NCBI GenBank assembly: GCA_019416685.1
Contig: DXWV01000002.1
Coordinates: 1-19,015 of the forward strand
DNA length: 19,015 bases
DNA from: Bacteroides sp.
GTDB lineage: Bacteria > Bacteroidota > Bacteroidia > Bacteroidales > Bacteroidaceae
Reading direction: 5' to 3'
Below the pieces are notes generated by a model that was not told where the DNA came from, did no database searches, and saw only the letters and a list, made by a program, of their open reading frames with translations. Numbering within the stretch: position 1 is the first letter of the stretch; the number at the start of each line of letters is the position of its first letter. This document shows positions 14,485 through 19,015 of the stretch, in pieces. The position numbers were made by a program, and so were the translations under genes.

Positions 14485-14492
14485 TATCTTTG
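14485..14492 (+). promoter_or_regulatory. -7 box of the adenosyltransferase gene
   Basis: TATCTTTG matches TAnnTTTG and begins 2 bases after the upstream stop codon, 33 bases before the next start. Confidence 0.5.
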
Positions 14493-14524
14493 TGTGTTAA
14501 CCATAGAAAAGAATCACTCATAAA

Positions 14525-15097
14525 ATGAAGATTATGAAAAAGAGCCTTGTATATACAAAAACCGGTGACCTCGGTACTACCGGGTTGATTGGTGGCACAC
14601 GTGTCCCGAAGACTCACATCCGTCTGGAAGCATATGGCACAATAGACGAATTGAATTCAAATACTGGATTGTTGATAACGTATCTGAATGATGAACGTGA
14701 CAGGACATTTCTGCAGAAAGTTCAAAATAAATTGTTTGCTGTCGGTTCTCATTTGGCTACCGATCAGGAAAAAGTTCAACTAAATAAAGTTAGTGTCATT
14801 ACTCCTGACGATGTAGAGCAGATTGAACATGAGATAGATGCTGCAGACGAAATTCTTCCCCCTCTGCACTCTTTTGTGTTGCCAGGAGGTGCTACTGGTG
14901 CTGCTGTTGCTCATATTTGCCGTACGGTTTGCCGTCGTGCAGAGCGTCGGATACTTGCTTTATCCGAAACCTGTACAATTTCTTCTGATTTGTTAGCTTA
15001 TGTAAACAGATTATCAGATTATTTCTTCGTTTTATCACGAAAAATCAATTTTAACGAAGGAAAAGAAGAAATATTTTGGAATAATAGTTGCAAGTGA
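14525..15097 (+). CDS. PduO-type cob(I)alamin adenosyltransferase
   Basis: Transfers the 5'-deoxyadenosyl group of ATP to cob(I)alamin, forming adenosylcobalamin, the cofactor of enzymes such as methylmalonyl-CoA mutase. 190 aa, the usual size of the PduO/MMAB family. The ATP-binding N-terminus YTKTGDLGTTGLIGGTRVPK (about residues 10-29) is followed by RLEAYGTIDELNSNTG (33-48). The C-terminal helix bundle carries LPGGATGAAVAHICRTVCRRAERR. The annotated start has a near alternative at 14534 (MKKSL), 9 bases downstream, and I cannot separate the two. No cobalamin riboswitch is seen upstream. Acts in the cytoplasm as a trimer in known family members. Confidence 0.95.
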   Translation: MKIMKKSLVYTKTGDLGTTGLIGGTRVPKTHIRLEAYGTIDELNSNTGLLITYLNDERDRTFLQKVQNKLFAVGSHLATDQEKVQLNKVSVITPDDVEQIEHEIDAADEILPPLHSFVLPGGATGAAVAHICRTVCRRAERRILALSETCTISSDLLAYVNRLSDYFFVLSRKINFNEGKEEIFWNNSCK

Positions 15098-15117
15098 AAT
15101 ATTTTGTTATACTTTTG
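15088..15117 (+). promoter_or_regulatory. Promoter of the DUF2795 gene
   Basis: TACTTTTG (15110-15117) matches TAnnTTTG. TTG at 15088-15090, 19 bases upstream, gives a partial -33 element. It overlaps the end of the adenosyltransferase gene and leaves a leader of about 45 bases. Confidence 0.55.
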
Positions 15118-15169
15118 CCGAAAAATGAGAATCTAAGATTAATATTCACAATTTAAATACTTATAGCTT

Positions 15170-15391
15170 ATGTATTGGACATTGGAATTAGCATCAAAAC
15201 TGGAAGATGCTCCTTGGCCGGCAACTAAGGATGAACTAATTGATTATGCCATGCGTTCGGGAGCTCCTCTTGAAGTGATAGAGAATCTGCAAGAGATGGA
15301 AGATGAAGGTGAAATCTATGAAAGTATAGAAGATATCTGGCCGGATTATCCAAGTAAGGAAGATTTCTTTTTCAATGAAGAGGAATATTGA
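15170..15391 (+). CDS. Small acidic DUF2795 protein
   Basis: 73 aa. The pattern YWTLELASKLEDAPWPATKDELIDYAMRSGAPLEVIENL matches the DUF2795 family, in which the segment APWPATKDELIDYA is well kept. About 22 of 73 residues are Asp or Glu against 4 Lys/Arg, so it is strongly acidic. No signal peptide or TM. Function is unknown. Such proteins are common near housekeeping genes in Bacteroidetes, but nothing here fixes a role. It has its own promoter and terminator. Confidence 0.85.
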   Translation: MYWTLELASKLEDAPWPATKDELIDYAMRSGAPLEVIENLQEMEDEGEIYESIEDIWPDYPSKEDFFFNEEEY

Positions 15392-15442
15392 TATAGAATG
15401 ACTAAATATTCAGGTCCTGAGATCAGGTCGAATGGATAATAG

Positions 15443-15472
15443 AATGGGTGATTGAAAGATCACCCATTTTTT
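15443..15472 (+). terminator. Rho-independent terminator of the DUF2795 gene
   Basis: Perfect 10-bp stem AATGGGTGAT (15443-15452) / ATCACCCATT (15459-15468) with a 6-base loop, followed by a T-run to 15472. A smaller dyad CCTGA/TCAGG (15415-15426) precedes it. Confidence 0.9.
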
Positions 15473-15745
15473 GTGCTATATATGACAAGGGTTGGTTCTT
15501 TGTAAATATCAATCCCAAGGTCTTTTTATGTGCTTTTTTGAACTATAGATACTAACTTATCAAATTTCTATTTATTGATGGCATAATAATCTTTTATGAT
15601 CTTGTCAAATAGTATATTCAGACATCTAAAAGAGGCTTTCAGATATCTGAATCTAAGTTGGCTTACTATCTGGTATTATTTTTACAAACCAATGCCATAT
15701 TTTTGCTTCGCAATATTGATGATTTTAACCTGCCTAAAAATCGTA
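15473..15745. other. Intergenic region between convergent genes
   Basis: No gene seen. It holds a perfect 14-base palindrome TTCAGATATCTGAA (15638-15651). Its right half also pairs with ATTCAGACATCT (15616-15627) at 11 of 12 positions, so two alternative hairpins are possible. A TATTTTTG box (15698-15705) fits the -7 consensus on the + strand but has no -33 element. No T-run terminator is seen for the leftward YD-repeat gene. Confidence 0.5.
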
Positions 15746-18700
15746 TTATTTAAGAGGTAAAGGATAAGCATATTCATCCTCAAATCTCAAAATACAGATA
15801 TCCCATCCACTCTTGTCTGAATTATAATAAGCTGATTTCTTAGCGTTCCAAGTTGGAGTTTCTTTTAAATCATAAACGACCTCCCTTTTTTCGTTTGGGA
15901 TTGCTCCATACTCTTCTTCGTTCGAAGAAGAACCGTCTATTAATTCTATTGTTACAGTGCCTAACAAAGTTGTAACCTGTTCAATATCTGAAATTGAATA
16001 TTTCAAGAGCTTGACTGGACAAGTGAAAGAATCAATTATTTCTTCATCAGCTTCTAACATAATGAATCCCGTTCCATTTTTACGCAAATAGGATCGTAAA
16101 TGGATATCGACAACATGTATTTTTGAAAATCTTGCTTTGAGAGTAAGGCTGGGGTCATTGGGCACAATTGTGACTTTTGTCTGTCCGTCGAACCAGCCCT
16201 CAAAATTATATTCGTATACAGTTGCAGGAGGGAGAAGTGCTGTGCCAACTTCAAGGGGAGTTGTCACTTTAGTTCCATCACCACCTAACGCAGTATTATC
16301 CAAAGTTACATTGCAATAGTATTTTGTATTCGGAGTACTTTTTGAAATATTATATTCATGAACTTCAATAAATTTCTTAACATTATTTTCTATTAGATAA
16401 ACCTGAGTCAATCTTCCTGATGAATCATAATTATAATATGTGATTATGCCTTGAGGATTAGTGGAAGTCAACATTCCAACTAAAGGCTGAAAAGTATAAG
16501 TACTTATTGATGCATTAGGTAGTTTAATACGTAATGAATTTATTAACTCCATATTAGGAATATTTTCTTTTGATAATGCTTCAGGATCCATACAGAGAGC
16601 TGTTTTTACCTGATCATAAGTCGCTCCTTTGATTTCTGCTACAGGATATTGACCATTATATGACCAGAGGTATACGGATTTTTCAAGACTATTTTTTACA
16701 AAGCTAATTATATTTCCATAATTATCATATTTAAGATATTCTTCTTTCTTTTCAAAATTACTGTTTATCAAAGAATAGTCAAAACCTATAGATTCTTTAA
16801 GAGCCAACTCTGATAGACCTTTTTTTAGTATTTGATTATTGAATTTTCCGTAGTTATATTTAATACCTGATAATACCTGTGCACCTTTGCTATTATTTTT
16901 TCGTATAGATTTAATAAGGAGAGCAGGTTCATTAATAATGTTAAGTTGAATTAAGTCGCTTACATTATCAACCCCATCTATTATACTTGGGCTATCAAAG
17001 GGATAGAAATATGATAAAACCAATGTGTCCAAATTACTTTTTGCGGTCTTTTTTTCTGCAATTAAATTCTTTTCGTTATATAAATAATTTTTTGTGATTA
17101 GCACTTGATTTTCATCTAATTGTGATTCTTCCACAAGGCGGCATGGGGTAGTATATATTCGATTTGCAGCAAGGCCCATAGATGTAGATAATATGGAAAT
17201 TTCATAGTTGTCCATAGCTTCGTTAGTGTTGTATATATACGATTCTGTAGATAGTTTTTTTCTAGAGCCAGAATAGGTTGTTTTGGTTATTAACTTACCT
17301 CTATATCCAGATAAATCATTAGGGCTATATAGACCAAATTTATCTAATAATTGGAATTTATTGAAGGATCTACCAATTGATTCACTTTGAACAATCTTAC
17401 CATTTATACTTTCATCATCTGGCATATCTATCGTTGATGAAAAGTGATAATAAATTTTACTGTTATCATTAAAAGATTCTGAGACATCACTGTATCCAAT
17501 ATGGAATTCAGCGACATTATGTAACTTTCCTATAGTATTACTACTAATAGACCACACATCTTCAGTTATTTTATCGATATAATTTGGTCCCATTCTTTGG
17601 TATACTAAAGTTTCTACCGGAATGTTATATTTGGGTAAATCCCCAATAACACCACTACCTGCACCTTTGTCTGGAGTGACATAGCTAAATGTGCGAATTA
17701 TTTCTTTTTTGCTCCATGGGTCATAATTGGTTATACTTTTTACTCGTACACCACCGCAAGGAATACTACTTTGGCTAAAGTTTACTTTCCATGAAATGTT
17801 GTCGTCACATTTAACTTTCCAATAATTATATCGGTTGTATTCATATGTTATTTTAGTCTCTCCTTTAGTTGGATGTGTGATTTTGTTTAACATTGCAATG
17901 TCGAAAATCTTAGTATTTACATGTTTCCTGTCATTTATGTTATTTAAGTATTCTCTGGCATCTTCATTGGTCGCATAACTGCCATTCCAAAATCCCCAAT
18001 GATCAATACCTATCGTTAACGGGTCAGGTAAATTCGTATTAAGATTATAATCAAAAGAATAAACGTCAGGAAGTGTGTTTTGACTGTTTATTTTTAATTC
18101 TTTCATAAAGAAGTATTTTCCACTTCTTAGATAATCGAAAGTTATAGACTTTATCAATGTAATGTTATATCCTAATTGTATCTCTTCCAAATATACTAAA
18201 TCCTCAACATTGTTTTCTCCCCAAAATGAGATAGGCGGTCTTCTAGTTCTAAATGTGATATGTGTTTTATCAATGGTTATTTCTTTGATTATTGGAGTAA
18301 TTAATTTATCTTCAATTAAAATACATTTTTTATTTATATCACTTACAAAAGGCGGGTAATATCCGGAAGCGCCTCCTAGCCAAATACGTTGAGTTACTTG
18401 ATTATATGCATTTAGAAGAAATAGGTTATATTTGTTTTTTTGCTCATATTGCTTATATTTAAACTGTACCTTTCTTTGGTTATTGACATTACAAATTGTT
18501 TTTAGATGCCAAGATATAATATGGACTGGAGAAATTTTAGTTCCTTTAGGATTATTGGGTATATTATACTCCAAATAAGATACATCTCCACCAAATTCAT
18601 AAATATATCCATCTGGAGTAGTGATTTTAATAGTAGAGTCAGTTGGAGGAGCTGATGTTGAATATTCTTGGATTGATAAATTGCTTATATCTATTTTGTA

Positions 18701-19015
18701 ACCATCTCCTAACGATGATATGACCTTACCATTATTATTAATAAAGAAATAACCTCTATGTTCTCCAAATGAGAAATTAAAAATATCGGGTGCGTAATCG
18801 TATTCAAGATCTCCGGAAACGTATGGGGTTCCTTGTGTTGTTGTTGCCACATTTAGGTTATATAAATCTGCTTTGCTATAGTGTCTACATCTATTATCTC
18901 TTATTGCGACCAGAAGGCCATCCAACATGTATTTACCTGTTGTCGAACTCTCTTTAAATCCGTAAGCATCCGATAAAGTACCCGTTTTCTCTGTCATATT
19001 TTCATAGCACCTTTG
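15746..19015 (-). CDS. YD-repeat/RHS-type protein, N-terminus beyond the window
   Basis: The frame stays open from the first visible ATG (18997) to the window edge, and the first visible residues correspond to the middle of the N-terminal part of known relatives. The true start therefore lies outside. Residues are counted from that ATG (1083 aa). Typical Bacteroidetes RHS-type blocks are IDHWGFWNGSY (331-341), HPTKGETKITYEYN (375-388), VYLWSYNGQYPVAEIKGATY (775-794) and a YD repeat YYNYDSSGRLTQV (854-866). There is no RHS core (no DHLGN-type or DPxG-type junction) and no recognisable toxin. The last 195 or so residues hold a YEYNFEGWFDG...LTLKARF segment (928-957), like a Listeria-Bacteroides repeat, then an unassigned domain to the stop. 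The gene is visibly more AT-rich than its neighbours, perhaps from transfer. Likely a surface or secreted protein. Confidence 0.8.
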   Translation of the reverse strand, partial: QRCYENMTEKTGTLSDAYGFKESSTTGKYMLDGLLVAIRDNRCRHYSKADLYNLNVATTTQGTPYVSGDLEYDYAPDIFNFSFGEHRGYFFINNNGKVISSLGDGYKIDISNLSIQEYSTSAPPTDSTIKITTPDGYIYEFGGDVSYLEYNIPNNPKGTKISPVHIISWHLKTICNVNNQRKVQFKYKQYEQKNKYNLFLLNAYNQVTQRIWLGGASGYYPPFVSDINKKCILIEDKLITPIIKEITIDKTHITFRTRRPPISFWGENNVEDLVYLEEIQLGYNITLIKSITFDYLRSGKYFFMKELKINSQNTLPDVYSFDYNLNTNLPDPLTIGIDHWGFWNGSYATNEDAREYLNNINDRKHVNTKIFDIAMLNKITHPTKGETKITYEYNRYNYWKVKCDDNISWKVNFSQSSIPCGGVRVKSITNYDPWSKKEIIRTFSYVTPDKGAGSGVIGDLPKYNIPVETLVYQRMGPNYIDKITEDVWSISSNTIGKLHNVAEFHIGYSDVSESFNDNSKIYYHFSSTIDMPDDESINGKIVQSESIGRSFNKFQLLDKFGLYSPNDLSGYRGKLITKTTYSGSRKKLSTESYIYNTNEAMDNYEISILSTSMGLAANRIYTTPCRLVEESQLDENQVLITKNYLYNEKNLIAEKKTAKSNLDTLVLSYFYPFDSPSIIDGVDNVSDLIQLNIINEPALLIKSIRKNNSKGAQVLSGIKYNYGKFNNQILKKGLSELALKESIGFDYSLINSNFEKKEEYLKYDNYGNIISFVKNSLEKSVYLWSYNGQYPVAEIKGATYDQVKTALCMDPEALSKENIPNMELINSLRIKLPNASISTYTFQPLVGMLTSTNPQGIITYYNYDSSGRLTQVYLIENNVKKFIEVHEYNISKSTPNTKYYCNVTLDNTALGGDGTKVTTPLEVGTALLPPATVYEYNFEGWFDGQTKVTIVPNDPSLTLKARFSKIHVVDIHLRSYLRKNGTGFIMLEADEEIIDSFTCPVKLLKYSISDIEQVTTLLGTVTIELIDGSSSNEEEYGAIPNEKREVVYDLKETPTWNAKKSAYYNSDKSGWDICILRFEDEYAYPLPLK

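Noticed and set aside
15746..16400. Polymorphic toxin tip with immunity gene
   Set aside because: No RHS core junction precedes the C-terminus, no toxin motif is visible, and no small immunity-like gene follows on the same strand.

Overview
The window looks like chromosomal DNA of a Bacteroides-type gut anaerobe. Promoters carry the Bacteroides -7 box (TAnnTTTG) rather than an E. coli -10. The products (hybrid two-component kinase, GH27 glycosidase, TonB-domain proteins, DUF3836, DUF2795, PduO-type adenosyltransferase, Bacteroidetes YD/RHS protein) are typical of that group. I did not assign a species.

Layout. Positions 1-92 hold the 3' end of a tRNA-Leu(CAA) and its terminator. Leftward genes follow: a 1044-aa hybrid sensor kinase (531-3665) and a secreted GH27 alpha-galactosidase (4347-5951). 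They are separated by a 681-base gap that has a good rightward promoter with no protein gene behind it. After a 508-base intergenic region comes a rightward three-gene efflux operon (6460-10415): TolC-like outer-membrane channel, EmrA/HlyD-like adaptor and 14-TM EmrB-like pump. Several hairpins end that operon. Leftward genes then encode a DUF3836 protein, a periplasmic TonB_C-domain protein and a Nudix hydrolase. Divergently, and rightward, come a TonB energy transducer, a degenerate methyltransferase-family protein, a PduO-type cob(I)alamin adenosyltransferase and a small acidic DUF2795 protein. The right end is a leftward, AT-rich YD-repeat/RHS-type protein whose N-terminus lies beyond the window.

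How the genes may work together. The efflux genes form one tripartite pump spanning both membranes. The kinase may sense a periplasmic ligand, and its neighbour the alpha-galactosidase may be a target, but this is inference. The TonB transducer probably energises outer-membrane receptors. The cobalamin adenosyltransferase makes coenzyme B12, whose precursor enters through TonB-dependent receptors.

Most notable observation. The region between the alpha-galactosidase and the efflux operon contains a very long interrupted inverted repeat (6054-6238, about 63 base pairs in four stems). All seven non-Watson-Crick positions are G-U pairs if the + strand is the RNA, which suggests a selected structured RNA. 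It lies directly upstream of the efflux promoter and of a 32-codon leader ORF. Other points of interest are an orphan promoter at 4045-4075, a probably inactive methyltransferase paralogue, and an RHS-type protein that lacks the usual core and has an unusual C-terminus.
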